DNA of 64,000 bases. It comes from Ewingella americana (GTDB taxonomy: Bacteria; Pseudomonadota; Gammaproteobacteria; Enterobacterales; Enterobacteriaceae). Under the pieces are notes generated by a model that saw only the letters and a program-made list of their open reading frames with translations, was not told the DNA's origin and made no database searches. The stretch covers positions 124,001 through 188,000 of the forward strand of contig NZ_RCZD01000004.1 in assembly GCF_006438725.1 (NCBI RefSeq). The letters are read 5' to 3'. A program made the translations under genes and the position numbers. Positions 1-8,784 of the stretch are shown here, piece after piece (position 1 is the stretch's first letter; every line of letters begins with the position of its first letter).

Positions 1-460
1 CTGCGTTATCAATAATATCGCCCGTGCATTTCAGCAGCGGCGTGTCAGCATAGATTTCTTCTGAGGCGACGATGGTCACCTTCGTAGAGTTGATCACCGT
101 GACCGGCTGCCCACTGGCATCTACCTCAATCCCTGTTTCCATCAGCTTAAAATGCATCCCCCACAGGTTGTACAGAATAGTTTCACCCGGATTAAGGCCG
201 GTCTTTCGGCTGCTTTTATGCCCGGAGGCGATCACCACGGCATTTGAGCGGTCACCCGACAGGTAGGCGATGAGTACGTCCGCCCCTTCGGGAAGCGAGG
301 ATGAAAAGCCAAATTCCATCAGCCGCGGGGTATTGTTTTTGACCTCGAGTGGAGTCTCATACTGGATTTGTTGAATACCACCACCGTCGTTGGTGAGCGT
401 CGCCCGGCCAATCCCTAACATCATCATGGCCCTGCGGTAGAGCGTGCTGATTGCTGTCAT
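1..460 (-). CDS. Mu gp45-like baseplate assembly protein V, 3' end off the window
   Basis: The reading frame opens with ATG at 460, which overlaps the stop of the upstream gp44-like gene (ATGA), and is still open at position 1. The visible 153 residues start MTAISTLYRRAMMMLGIGRA. They contain an OB-fold-like segment (LPEGADVLIAYLSGDRSNAV) and the start of a beta-helical spike (STKVTIVASEEIYADTPLLK), as in the Mu gp45 / P2 gpV spike family. The protein should form the membrane-piercing spike under the baseplate hub. Its position after the circularisation and gp44 homologues agrees with the Mu tail order. It is partial only because the window ends. Confidence 0.85.
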   Translation of the reverse strand, partial: MTAISTLYRRAMMMLGIGRATLTNDGGGIQQIQYETPLEVKNNTPRLMEFGFSSSLPEGADVLIAYLSGDRSNAVVIASGHKSSRKTGLNPGETILYNLWGMHFKLMETGIEVDASGQPVTVINSTKVTIVASEEIYADTPLLKCTGDIIDNA

Positions 461-1518
461 CGATTCAACTCCTGGATCACGTTGTAGAAGCGATAAGGCT
501 GCACGGAGAAAGCCGCCGGCGGCATCAGGACCATCTGCGCGACGGTACCGCGCTCATCCTTAATGAAAGTAACTTCAGCCAGAAGCCACAGCACATCGCT
601 AATCCCCATCTTCGGAATGTTTACGGGGATCAGGGTATTGGGTTCCCACAATTTCCCGGCACTGTCGCGCCAGTTGTCCACCGTGACCTGCAGGGCTTTA
701 GAGCGTCCGTAACGACGGTTCATTTCCCAGTCAATCGCCTGTTGTGCCAGTTCAGTGGTGTTCATCGTGCTTTCGACGATGATAATGCGATTTCGGTACC
801 GCATTTTTGCGACGTCAGGGTCATTCGCGGTGGCTTTCGTTACCGCACCGTACCCGCTGTCGTCCATCAGCGGGTTGACCGTCATTGATACACCGGTGTA
901 CTCGGAAAACCGTTCATCCATCGATGCCTCGTAGGCTGCCGCTTCAATATTGACGCCCTGCGCTGCGCCACTGGCCGCTTTTTTTGTACCGACACGGGTC
1001 AGAAAAAGACTGCCGTCGGGCAAGTCGTAGTAAAGCAATGCGGCCCAGCGTGTGATTCTGTCGATAATTTCCTGTGAACTTTCCCCCCAGTTGAGCGTGA
1101 ACTGCGGCACATTCCCCATACCGCTCACGTCACTTGAAACAGTAATGCCGTAGGGTGAGGCGAGGCGCTGAGCAATTTGCAGCGGCGTCGCCCCGGTGAT
1201 CACGTTGTTATTCCATTTCGCTGAGCAATCAACCAGGTCCTGGCACTTGCTACGACCTTTTGCCCTGACCTCGTGCCTTGTTGCGGAGATCATCGGCGCC
1301 CAGCGGTCAATATAGCCAGTGATAACGGTATCCCCCCCTAACTTGACCACGCAGGGATCCCCTTCTTTCACTAATTGCTTATCATCGCTTCCGGGAAATT
1401 CATCCATCAGTGACAGATCAAAATCGCTCGGTAGACGTTCAATGCTGCGCGTAACCCGAACGGAGTCCCACCCTGACAGTATTTTCCCGCCGATGGTTAA
1501 CGTCATTTCATCATTCAT
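457..1518 (-). CDS. Mu gp44-like baseplate hub protein
   Basis: This 353-residue protein opens with a beta-rich domain (LTIGGKILSGWDSVRVTRSI) and continues with the LGGDTVITGYID segment typical of gp27/gpD-type hub proteins, here the Mu gp44 family. It should form the trimeric hub between the tail tube and the gp45 spike. The start overlaps the stop of the upstream gpN-like gene by four bases and its own stop overlaps gp45, so the three genes are translationally coupled. Nothing looks broken. Confidence 0.85.
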   Translation of the reverse strand: MNDEMTLTIGGKILSGWDSVRVTRSIERLPSDFDLSLMDEFPGSDDKQLVKEGDPCVVKLGGDTVITGYIDRWAPMISATRHEVRAKGRSKCQDLVDCSAKWNNNVITGATPLQIAQRLASPYGITVSSDVSGMGNVPQFTLNWGESSQEIIDRITRWAALLYYDLPDGSLFLTRVGTKKAASGAAQGVNIEAAAYEASMDERFSEYTGVSMTVNPLMDDSGYGAVTKATANDPDVAKMRYRNRIIIVESTMNTTELAQQAIDWEMNRRYGRSKALQVTVDNWRDSAGKLWEPNTLIPVNIPKMGISDVLWLLAEVTFIKDERGTVAQMVLMPPAAFSVQPYRFYNVIQELNR

Positions 1519-2921
1519 GAGGTGAGCGCCCTAAAAGTGAGGGGCATAAAGGCCGGATGGATAGGGTCAGCCATCTTTGCCAATGCTTCTGCCCGGCTAC
1601 CGTCCTGATACAGGCGATTCGCCAGGTTCAGAGCAGGCAAGGGCTGGCTAAATGAAACGGTTTCAACGATAGCCAGGAGCGCACCCTTTGCCTGTAATGT
1701 CGTTTTCACATTTGTTTTGAGATCAGATAACTCACTGAACACGTCGTCATAGCCTTGATCGGCCGCCGCCAGAGAAACGGCATCAATCACCGCCACCACC
1801 CTCTGAAGTAAATCAGCGGCATCGTCATAACTCACTGGCTCATAGAGCGATGCGGCATAGGCCATTGCACCCGCAGAAAGCGTGGTCAGGTAAATCTGAA
1901 CGGATAAGGTGATGCCGCTGTCGCTGGAGTTGGGCCGATATGTTGCATCAGAAAACCCCGAAAGCGTTTCAAGCATGCGGATCAGCTCCAGACCTTTAGC
2001 TTCACTGGCCAGCAGCGTGTTAATCACATCCTGCGCACCACTGGCATAGGATGCGACGCTGGTTGATGCCAGCAGGCTGGCCGTTGAGGACTGCGTTTGC
2101 GCCCTGTCTTCAACGGAGGAAGCCATTTTTTGTGAAACCAAAAGTTGATAGTTTGCGGTATCTGCATCTGATGAGGTGGCAGTGGTTGCGCCCGACGCGC
2201 TGCCGCCCACGGTGCCGGTGTTGTAACGTCCATACCGGGTGCTGCCGAACGTTGATTTCAGCGTATTGCTGAGGTTGGTCGCTTCATTTGCGACCCGGGT
2301 TACCATGCCTGTCCAGAATGACACTGTGCTTTTGAGCGTTTTTATCGCCTGGGTGACCGTTCTAATATCAGAATTAACCTCGGCAATAAACGTGGCCGCC
2401 GATTTAGCCGCCAGCGCCAGCCAAGAAGTTTTCACTGTGGATACAGCGGATACTGAGCTGGTCACGGCGAAAACCCGCAGGCCGGACTCGATAACGGTCA
2501 GCGTAAACTCAAAAACACGCTCGGCGTCTTTGCTTTCGTGCAGCTTGAGTCCATCTTCCGGGATGCTGACCGTCAGCTCTCCCAGCGTGGGGTGGACCAG
2601 CGTACCGGCACCCAGCGTTTCACATGCAGCGATCAGATTATCGCGCTGGGTCATTACGTCCGGCGCACTGTAGACCAGGCTGCTTTGAATGATAAAACCG
2701 GACAGCGTCAGGCGGCGGGTAGAGCGTCCCATATCCTCCACCCACACCGTATCGCGGTATGGGTATTCATGAACGGCCTGCCGGCGGCCAAAGCTACCAT
2801 CACCGTCAACGACCGCAAAGGGAACGCCCCTAAATGAGGCCGGGTGAATATGATCCTGCCATTTCCATGTGTCACCGGAAAAACCCAGCAGTGATGACAG
2901 CGCATCTTGTATCAGTGGCAT
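1515..2921 (-). CDS. Mu gpN-like tail / DNA circularisation N-terminal domain protein
   Basis: The N-terminus (WKWQDHIHPASFRGVPFAV) matches the DNA circularisation family (DNA_circ_N), which in Mu-like phages is tail protein gpN. The family name comes from a Mu genetic phenotype; the structural role is at the distal tail and baseplate. The rest is long and alanine/serine-rich. I chose the ATG at 2921 because GGGGGATAGG precedes it; a start at 2933 is also open. The gene sits between tape measure and gp44, as in Mu. Confidence 0.85.
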   Translation of the reverse strand: MPLIQDALSSLLGFSGDTWKWQDHIHPASFRGVPFAVVDGDGSFGRRQAVHEYPYRDTVWVEDMGRSTRRLTLSGFIIQSSLVYSAPDVMTQRDNLIAACETLGAGTLVHPTLGELTVSIPEDGLKLHESKDAERVFEFTLTVIESGLRVFAVTSSVSAVSTVKTSWLALAAKSAATFIAEVNSDIRTVTQAIKTLKSTVSFWTGMVTRVANEATNLSNTLKSTFGSTRYGRYNTGTVGGSASGATTATSSDADTANYQLLVSQKMASSVEDRAQTQSSTASLLASTSVASYASGAQDVINTLLASEAKGLELIRMLETLSGFSDATYRPNSSDSGITLSVQIYLTTLSAGAMAYAASLYEPVSYDDAADLLQRVVAVIDAVSLAAADQGYDDVFSELSDLKTNVKTTLQAKGALLAIVETVSFSQPLPALNLANRLYQDGSRAEALAKMADPIHPAFMPLTFRALTS

Positions 2922-2970
2922 CCTATCCCCCATAAATGAAAAACCCGCCGAAGCGGGTCAGGTTGATATT

Positions 2971-4776
2971 TCAAGGCATAGACATTGCTGTGGTGACTTT
3001 GCCGCCAGCGCCGGAGACTTTTTTCCGCTCCCCGGTTCGCTCATTAATCAACGTCAATTCAATCTCACTTTTATTGTCTTTTAAGACCTTAGACAAAACA
3101 TCTGCAACTTGTTTTACATCTATTCCCCCCCCGGACGTTCCTCCGGCGGTGTGTGTCGTCGCATTAATATTCGTATCGGTGTGGGTATTTAAATCATTCC
3201 CCGGAAGTGCGTCTTCCTCTCCTGGGGAATTACTCCCGGTCGAAGTGTCGTAAAAATCAGGAAGCCCAGGCATAACCCGGTCCAAATAGTCGCGGGTTTC
3301 TTTTGGCGCATACTCAAGCCCCATGTTACTGACTCGACTGGGTCCCCAGTTATACGCCGCTACTGCCTTTTTCATATCCCCGCCGAACTGGGCTAAAAGG
3401 TCAGATAAATAGTGTGCAGCGGCTTCAGCTGACTTGCCCGTATCCATCCGATCAGCGCGATTATTAAGTCCATATTGCTGCCCGGTCGTCGGCATAAATT
3501 GAAAGGGTCCCTCAGCGCCAGCCGGTGAAAACAGATGCTTCCCGCCAGAAGACTCCGCTTGATAAACGTTGTTGAGGGTTCCACGTGGCAACTTATATTT
3601 TGATTCTAATTGTGAGAATAACGGACCCTTCGCACCAGTTTGTTCAGCGCTGACTGGCGGATTTACAGAAATATCTTTCAAATCTTGTTGGAGTCGCTGC
3701 CCCTCCCACTGCGCGCCATACCGGGCATTCAATTTCTGTTTAAAATCTTTGTCAGGATAGCCAGTGGCTAAATACAGACCTTCAGTAAAAGAGAGTGAAT
3801 CCTTGAAGGATTTATCTCGCCTTGCATGAGCAAGGATATCGTTATCCTTATCACCGTGATAAAACGAATCGGGGGTATCGTTTGCATGTTTTTTGCTGTA
3901 ATCCAGATTATTTTTTACCATATCTCCGTACTCGCCGCGCTGACCAAGCCATGCCTGAGATTTCATCTGCAGACCATCCATAGCAGCTGAAACTTGATTA
4001 ATGGAGTTGCGAAATTCGAGGGCATTTTGTATATCCTGGTCGGAAAATATCAACCCGTCGCGCTGCGCCTGGTCTTTAAGGCGCTGGATCTGGTCAGTGC
4101 TTTGTCGCAAGAAATTCAGCAGTTCAGGAGAAAACTGACCGACTTGTGCGATCACGGCCTGCCGGGCGGGGGACTGTTTCAGCATGGCCTTGTTCAAGTC
4201 ATCCATCAGTTTCACAACATCAGCCATCCCTTCCTTGGTTTTGCTAATTTTGATGCCCATTTGCGCCAGCAAAGCATTGAAAGGGTCATCCCGACCGTTG
4301 AGCGCATCATTGGCGCGCTGATAAAGCCCGGTCACAGCACTATCAGCAGAATCCCGAGTCGCACCGTTTTCAATCATGGCGCCCGTCAGCTCTTGGTAGG
4401 CTCGCGTTGTGGTGCTGATGTTTTTTGCAGTGGAATCAATCTTGTATCCTGAATCTGCATATTCCTTTATGGACGATTTAACCCCATTAATCACAGTTGC
4501 TAAACCGCCCAGACCGAGAGTCAGCCCCCCCACCATTTTCAACGGCGGTACCAGATCACCAACGAACTGGACGCCATCTCGGGCATTTTTGGCCAACTTG
4601 TTCAAGCGGCCACTGATTTCATCAAGCCCTTCTGCTGATCGGCGTCCACCAAGTTGTACTACTTTTTGCGCATCATTAAGCTGAGGTATAAGTTTTTGAA
4701 CGGCGTCATCAATGTTTTGAATTGACTGCGATACCTGATCGTCTGCCTTCAACTGGAAATCAAATGCATTAGCCAT
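2971..4776 (-). CDS. Tail tape measure protein with lytic transglycosylase domain
   Basis: This 601-residue protein has a helical, glutamine- and lysine-rich N-terminal half (MANAFDFQLKADDQVSQSIQ) with a hydrophobic glycine-rich segment (MVGGLTLGLGGLATVI). An SLT-type transglycosylase domain follows around residues 390-500, with the catalytic-type motif YQAESSGG and the GPFQFMPTTG and AAYNWGP signatures. Tape measure proteins set tail length and enter the envelope at injection; the SLT domain would open peptidoglycan. Its ATG overlaps the stop of the frameshifted chaperone product. The protein is short for a tape measure, which would imply a short tail. Confidence 0.9.
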   Translation of the reverse strand: MANAFDFQLKADDQVSQSIQNIDDAVQKLIPQLNDAQKVVQLGGRRSAEGLDEISGRLNKLAKNARDGVQFVGDLVPPLKMVGGLTLGLGGLATVINGVKSSIKEYADSGYKIDSTAKNISTTTRAYQELTGAMIENGATRDSADSAVTGLYQRANDALNGRDDPFNALLAQMGIKISKTKEGMADVVKLMDDLNKAMLKQSPARQAVIAQVGQFSPELLNFLRQSTDQIQRLKDQAQRDGLIFSDQDIQNALEFRNSINQVSAAMDGLQMKSQAWLGQRGEYGDMVKNNLDYSKKHANDTPDSFYHGDKDNDILAHARRDKSFKDSLSFTEGLYLATGYPDKDFKQKLNARYGAQWEGQRLQQDLKDISVNPPVSAEQTGAKGPLFSQLESKYKLPRGTLNNVYQAESSGGKHLFSPAGAEGPFQFMPTTGQQYGLNNRADRMDTGKSAEAAAHYLSDLLAQFGGDMKKAVAAYNWGPSRVSNMGLEYAPKETRDYLDRVMPGLPDFYDTSTGSNSPGEEDALPGNDLNTHTDTNINATTHTAGGTSGGGIDVKQVADVLSKVLKDNKSEIELTLINERTGERKKVSGAGGKVTTAMSMP

Positions 4777-4931
4777 TAATTATGTTCCTTTAACTTATTT
4801 AGGCGAGTTGCCTGTACAAGCCACCAGTTAAGTTCAGACCAGGTCATTGCCCATCCATCCCTCGGCCCCCAGCCGTAGTAATAAGTCACATCAGCTATGC
4901 GCTCCCGCCACCTTCCATCGCGGGGGAGTAG
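4776..4931 (-). CDS. GpE'-like C-terminal extension of the tail chaperone, made by -1 frameshift
   Basis: Reading the -1 frame after the slippery site at 4931-4937 gives 51 codons with no stop until TAA at 4776-4778. The tail of this frame (VTYYYGWGPRDGWAMTWSEL) has the aromatic W/Y-rich look of P2/Mu E'-type extensions. The fusion would be 186 residues of the 0-frame protein plus 51, about 237 residues. The extension ends exactly at the tape measure start (TAATG), the usual arrangement for G/GT- or E/E'-type pairs whose long form binds the tape measure. Confidence 0.8.
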   Translation of the reverse strand, partial: LLPRDGRWRERIADVTYYYGWGPRDGWAMTWSELNWWLVQATRLNKLKEHN

Positions 4932-5488
4932 TTTAAAAAACCCAGCAGATAGCCCTCACAGCGCTTGTAATCAGTGAAGGGAAGGCGATTAATCACTTCT
5001 GGCGCAATACCGGAAAGTTCGGAGACCAGCGCAGACATCGCGGTCAGCCCCCCCTTCGCCGTCTGCGCTTTATAAAACTGATCAACCTGTTCCAGCGTGG
5101 GTTCAAACAGGTCAATACCACTCCAACTTTGCTGACTCTTACTGTCTTCGAGCAATTTGGATAGCACAATGACTGTACTGTTTTCAGGTGTTGTATCTGG
5201 TTCGAGTGTTTCGGGGGTGTAATTTAAAAAGGTAAGAAGGAAAACCTCACATTGCCTGAACGTCGTGAACGGTAAACGCTTTATCACCAGCGGGGGAATG
5301 CCCGTCAGCAACGAAATAAGATGCCCCATTGCTGTGAGCGCCCCGCCGGATTTTTGCGAAGCAAGGAACTGATTCACCTCGATTAACGCCGGTTCATGAA
5401 GCGCAATATTTTCCCAGACCAGTTTACCGCTGGCATCAGCCAGCGGTTTTCCCAATGGAATGATGATGTTTTTTTCCTGTTCTTCCAC
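4895..5488 (-). CDS. Tail assembly chaperone (gpE/Mu gp41 type) with internal duplication
   Basis: This 197-residue protein consists of two homologous halves of about 90 residues. LFTFLNYTPE-type ends, VIKRLPFTTFRQCE versus VINRLPFTDYKRCE, and GGALTAMGHLISLLTGI versus GGLTAMSALVSELSGI line up over most of each half. Single-copy versions of this domain are typical of Mu-like tail chaperones. The gene lies between tube and tape measure. A -1 frameshift near its end makes a longer form. In the long form both chaperone units would precede the extension. Confidence 0.8.
   Translation of the reverse strand: MEEQEKNIIIPLGKPLADASGKLVWENIALHEPALIEVNQFLASQKSGGALTAMGHLISLLTGIPPLVIKRLPFTTFRQCEVFLLTFLNYTPETLEPDTTPENSTVIVLSKLLEDSKSQQSWSGIDLFEPTLEQVDQFYKAQTAKGGLTAMSALVSELSGIAPEVINRLPFTDYKRCEGYLLGFLNYSPAMEGGGSA
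4931..4937 (-). other. -1 ribosomal slippery heptamer TTTAAAC
   Basis: On the minus strand the 0-frame reads TTT TTA AAC, so the heptamer T TTA AAC sits in the correct register (X XXY YYZ). Slipping back one base opens a 51-codon frame that ends at the tape measure start. The position, 11 codons before the 0-frame stop in a tail chaperone gene, is where such shifts occur in long-tailed phages. No strong pseudoknot was worked out downstream. Confidence 0.85.
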
Positions 5489-5490
5489 GA

Positions 5491-5859
5491 TCAGCTCTCC
5501 GTCACGTCAAAACCTTCCCAGCGCACGTCAAAGACTGCATCTTCGCTGTCGACTTCCTGCGACTCAACCGTCCACATGGCACTACCTATGATGGTCTTTC
5601 CGTTAGCCAGCTCAGCCACAATCGTCACATTTGTCATATTTGTGAAGTCCGCAACGGTAGTACCGCCGCTGTCGCGCACCTGACAGGAGATAAACGGCGC
5701 AGAGGGTTTCTCTTTATAGCCGTGCACATAGTCCATGCCGGTCAGCGTTTCACGCTTGAGCTTGGAGGGACTATATTTGAACTGGCCGGCGACCATGATC
5801 GAGACGCCGTTAGTCGTAACAAACGCCGTTCCTGCCAGGCGGTTAGATGTATCTGCCAT
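5491..5859 (-). CDS. Mu gpM-like tail tube protein
   Basis: This 122-residue protein (MADTSNRLAGTAFVTTNGVS) has the length and beta-rich pattern of the Mu gp40/gpM tail tube family. The middle VRDSGGTTVADFTNMTNVTI and the C-terminal VFDVRWEGFDV fit a tube subunit. It should stack as hexameric rings inside the sheath. It lies directly after the sheath gene and before the chaperone, the conserved order in contractile tails. Confidence 0.88.
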   Translation of the reverse strand: MADTSNRLAGTAFVTTNGVSIMVAGQFKYSPSKLKRETLTGMDYVHGYKEKPSAPFISCQVRDSGGTTVADFTNMTNVTIVAELANGKTIIGSAMWTVESQEVDSEDAVFDVRWEGFDVTES

Positions 5860-5868
5860 GATGATCCC

Positions 5869-7353
5869 TTACGCCGCAGCTTGCAGACGGAACTGGTTGA
5901 GGAGAGCGAATACGCGCAGCTGGTTGATCAGGACACCGTCCCACAACACGTCAACTCGGTTCGGATTTGAGGTATTTTTGGTTACCACCAGACCGGCAGC
6001 GAAAGCTTTGGAATCCTGCACATAGCCGTTGTATTCCAACTGGGTGTACTGGGCGATAAGCTCGGCGCGGATAATGTTCGGCGTCACGATAGCCGAGCCC
6101 GGCGCAAAACGTGTGCCGTCGGCCGCCAGCTTCATGCGGGCAAATTTCGACGTGACCTGCGTTCTGATAAATCGCGTCACGAACATCAGCAGGAACAGCG
6201 TTTCGACCTGCAGATAGCTGTCGTCTGCGTCACCGTATTTGTTGGTCTGATACGTGGTGATCAGGTTTTCAACCTGCACCGTATTGTCATCGGCAACGGT
6301 AAACGTCGAAATCCCGCTGTAAAGCAGGTTGTTACGTTCTGTCAGTTCGAAGCGTGACGCCAAAGGCGGTGCCAGCACGCCGCTGATAGTCAGCGTTTGC
6401 AGAGGTCTGCCCGGATCGTTACGCAAGCTGCCCGCTACCGCACCGGTCACCGCAGCAGACCAGACATACGCCGGGGTCGGCGAATCATAGACGCCCAGCA
6501 GCGTAGCATGCTGATCATTACGGGCTTCCCCGACGGTGGTCAGTTGACCGTACGTGCCTGATGTCGCGCCGAAGCCGTGGCCATATAGCTGCTGCGCGTA
6601 GCTCCAGCGGCCGGTGCTGTCTGAAAGCAGGTCTTTTAGCGCGTCGAGAGACGTCGTATCCGTATAAGGCGTCACGATGAAATCAAAGGTACGATCGCCC
6701 AGATTTGCCAGCGCAGTGGTCATATCCGGTGCGCCCGCGCCGCCGGCCATGGCGGTGAGCGTAATGCCCAGCCCGGCAGGCGTACTTTCTCCACCCGCGC
6801 TACCCTGATAATTCAGGCGCAGATCAAGCCCGTTGCCGTGAGCCCCCTTGTTTTTGGCAGTCAGCGTCACAACGCCGAGTGCAGTCGTTGCCGTCACCGG
6901 TAATGCGGTTTTCGCCGCAATAGCCGCCGCCAACGCCGCCGCCATCGAAGTCACTGAATCCGTACTCAACACCGTGGCCTGCACCCGCTGACCGGCGATG
7001 TACAATGAAATCACGCCGGTTTCTGTTGGCGCGGCTGTTAAGGTCACGGTTCCTGCCGCTGCCGTCTGGGCGACACCGTCAGCCAGCGGAAGCAAATAGA
7101 TTTCCCCTGCGCCGTCGTTCGCAAGATACGCAACCATCTGGTTGTGGAGCATTGAACCCGCACCATAAATCCCTGCTGTATTTGACGCGGAGGATTCAAT
7201 AACCGGGATGTTAAGCACCGCGCCAGCCATTGTCAGCGCCTGACCGATGATCAGTGTGCGCTGTGTCGCGGTCGCTGTATTGGCCAGGGAGTTGTCAAAC
7301 TCGGCAAAGAAAAGCGGCGTGCGGACATTGGAAGGGATATGTTGGAAATCCAT
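5869..7353 (-). CDS. Mu gpL-like contractile tail sheath protein
   Basis: This 494-residue protein starts MDFQHIPSNVRTPLFFAEFD, the typical opening of Mu gpL-type sheaths (IPSxVRxPxFxAEFD). Its C-terminus (DVLWDGVLINQLRVFALLNQ) matches the family's end. The sheath surrounds the tube and contracts at infection, so the virion should have a myovirus morphology. Start and stop overlap or abut the neighbouring Mup38-like and tube genes. Confidence 0.95.
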   Translation of the reverse strand: MDFQHIPSNVRTPLFFAEFDNSLANTATATQRTLIIGQALTMAGAVLNIPVIESSASNTAGIYGAGSMLHNQMVAYLANDGAGEIYLLPLADGVAQTAAAGTVTLTAAPTETGVISLYIAGQRVQATVLSTDSVTSMAAALAAAIAAKTALPVTATTALGVVTLTAKNKGAHGNGLDLRLNYQGSAGGESTPAGLGITLTAMAGGAGAPDMTTALANLGDRTFDFIVTPYTDTTSLDALKDLLSDSTGRWSYAQQLYGHGFGATSGTYGQLTTVGEARNDQHATLLGVYDSPTPAYVWSAAVTGAVAGSLRNDPGRPLQTLTISGVLAPPLASRFELTERNNLLYSGISTFTVADDNTVQVENLITTYQTNKYGDADDSYLQVETLFLLMFVTRFIRTQVTSKFARMKLAADGTRFAPGSAIVTPNIIRAELIAQYTQLEYNGYVQDSKAFAAGLVVTKNTSNPNRVDVLWDGVLINQLRVFALLNQFRLQAAA

Positions 7354-7574
7354 TAGCGGGTACTCCCCGTATCGGTTGCAGAGATAGTTTTATCGCTGCC
7401 AGTGGATAAATCTGTCACTTTTTCAGTGGACGCAGGTTTTGCCTTTACGACATCACCGTCGCGCAAACGACGATTCCAGAACGTACTTTCCGGCACTTCT
7501 GCCCCTTCTTCGGGCAATAGGGTGCCTTTAACCGGGTCACGCACAGTGCGCCCGGTTGTGGGTTTTACAAACAT
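7353..7574 (-). CDS. DUF2635 (Mup38-like) protein
   Basis: This 73-residue protein (MFVKPTTGRTVRDPVKGTLL) carries the DUF2635 pattern of a short protein with V-x-DP near the start and a WNRRLRDGDV motif. Such proteins precede the sheath gene in Mu-like phages (Mup38). The function is not established. The stop overlaps the sheath start. The Ser/Thr-rich C-terminus looks disordered. Confidence 0.8.
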   Translation of the reverse strand: MFVKPTTGRTVRDPVKGTLLPEEGAEVPESTFWNRRLRDGDVVKAKPASTEKVTDLSTGSDKTISATDTGSTR

Positions 7575-7590
7575 GGGATACTCCAGAATG

Positions 7591-8136
7591 TTATTGAGGC
7601 AGGTCTATGGTGACGCCAACTTCTGGCGTGCCGTCAGGCTCTATAATGGTGATGTCTACCCCCTCAAGCGGGGTTGTTTCGATGGGGTAAAACTCTTCGG
7701 GCCCCTGGTAATACTCGATATCCAATTCCATCAGAAGCTGGGCAGTATGGCCTTCACCGGCAGCGCTGATATCCACCGTAGAGCGGATCTGTAAAAACTG
7801 CTGGATCTGGCGGGTAAGGTCATAGCTGTTGATGAGCGCCCTCTCGATCTGCTCCCTCAGTTGCTCCAGTGAGTCCTGGGCTTTTACAGCTCCATTGTCC
7901 TGATCTGCCTCATCGAGTTCCTGAAGGCGCCCAGTGACCCGGACAGTCGTGACGGTAGTGAATTGCGGAACATTTCGACCCAGTGAATTTTTTAAGTCGA
8001 AAGGCGTTTGTACGAGAATGGCCGGATACATATCCTCGGAGGTAGGCCAGTCACGCGGAGAGTAGACACCTTCTCCGGCATCCGTTTTCCCAGTCAGCGC
8101 AGTGATGACGAGTTGTCGCAATGCTGCTGCATTCAT
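7591..8136 (-). CDS. Mu gp37-like tail protein (probable tail terminator)
   Basis: This 181-residue protein contains YPAILVQTPFDLK and a long amphipathic stretch (AQDSLEQLREQIERALI), resembling Mu gp37 (DUF1834). Proteins at this position, between the head-tail stopper and the sheath, often act as tail terminator or completion factors, but that role is inferred from location. The ATG overlaps the stop of the FII-like gene by four bases. Confidence 0.7.
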   Translation of the reverse strand: MNAAALRQLVITALTGKTDAGEGVYSPRDWPTSEDMYPAILVQTPFDLKNSLGRNVPQFTTVTTVRVTGRLQELDEADQDNGAVKAQDSLEQLREQIERALINSYDLTRQIQQFLQIRSTVDISAAGEGHTAQLLMELDIEYYQGPEEFYPIETTPLEGVDITIIEPDGTPEVGVTIDLPQ

Positions 8137-8477
8137 ACCTTCACCTTGTTGAGAATGAGCTTTGAGCCACCGTGGCTGTCTGGCTGAATATCGGCGATGG
8201 TAAACAAAGTGTTCACCGGCTCGCCGCCAACAGTACCGATGAATACCCGATCCCCTTTCTTCGGTGGAACTCTGAACTGACTGTCCAGTACACCAAGGAC
8301 GGGGGACGTTGTGTTTACCGTGCTACCGTCATCAAGAGGCTCAACTTCCTGCGTATAGGCGCGGTCGAAGATCCCGCTGATGGTATAGGCCGCACCACCC
8401 GCGGGCCGGAAATCAACCGGGTCACCAAATACGCTGTGCAAAGGCTTGAGCAGATGCTGATCCCAGTTGACCCCCAT
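8133..8477 (-). CDS. Lambda FII-like head-tail joining protein
   Basis: This 114-residue protein (MGVNWDQHLLKPLHSVFGDP) resembles the lambda FII / Phage_attach family: an N-terminal helix, then a beta barrel with an ISGIFDRAY motif. FII is the stopper between the head completion ring and the tail. It marks the junction between the lambda-like head module and the Mu-like tail module in this prophage. Confidence 0.8.
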   Translation of the reverse strand: MGVNWDQHLLKPLHSVFGDPVDFRPAGGAAYTISGIFDRAYTQEVEPLDDGSTVNTTSPVLGVLDSQFRVPPKKGDRVFIGTVGGEPVNTLFTIADIQPDSHGGSKLILNKVKV

Positions 8478-8479
8478 TA

Positions 8480-8782
8480 TCAGGCTTCCCCGCTCTCAGT
8501 TTTAACGACATTGGGTTCGTCGGATGTGATAGTCGATTGACCATCAGATTTTATGATGGAGACTTCCTGACCGCTCGTTTCTTCCATCTCCTGTTTCACC
8601 GCGTCCAGCGTTTTCACAAAGCCGAGAGCAATAAGTCGTTTAACGTCACTCGCAGATAATTCCACACGCGTATTCTGCGCATAGTTATCCCCGTCATGAC
8701 GAAGGCTTTTCCCTTTTAGCACCACAACGGTGACCATTTCAGCGGCCTCTGTGGCCGCGTCTGCTGTTTTATCTTTTGCCAT
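8480..8782 (-). CDS. DUF7210-like small head-region protein (FI position)
   Basis: The 100-residue protein begins MAKDKTADAATEAAEMVTVV, then has VLKGKSLRHDGDNYAQNTRV and a helix (ASDVKRLIALGFVKTL), and ends in an acidic Ser/Thr-rich tail. Proteins with this short central domain occupy the lambda FI position, between major capsid protein and FII. A packaging-accessory role is inferred from position only. A GTG six bases upstream is an alternative start. Confidence 0.6.
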   Translation of the reverse strand: MAKDKTADAATEAAEMVTVVVLKGKSLRHDGDNYAQNTRVELSASDVKRLIALGFVKTLDAVKQEMEETSGQEVSIIKSDGQSTITSDEPNVVKTESGEA

Positions 8783-8784
8783 GA

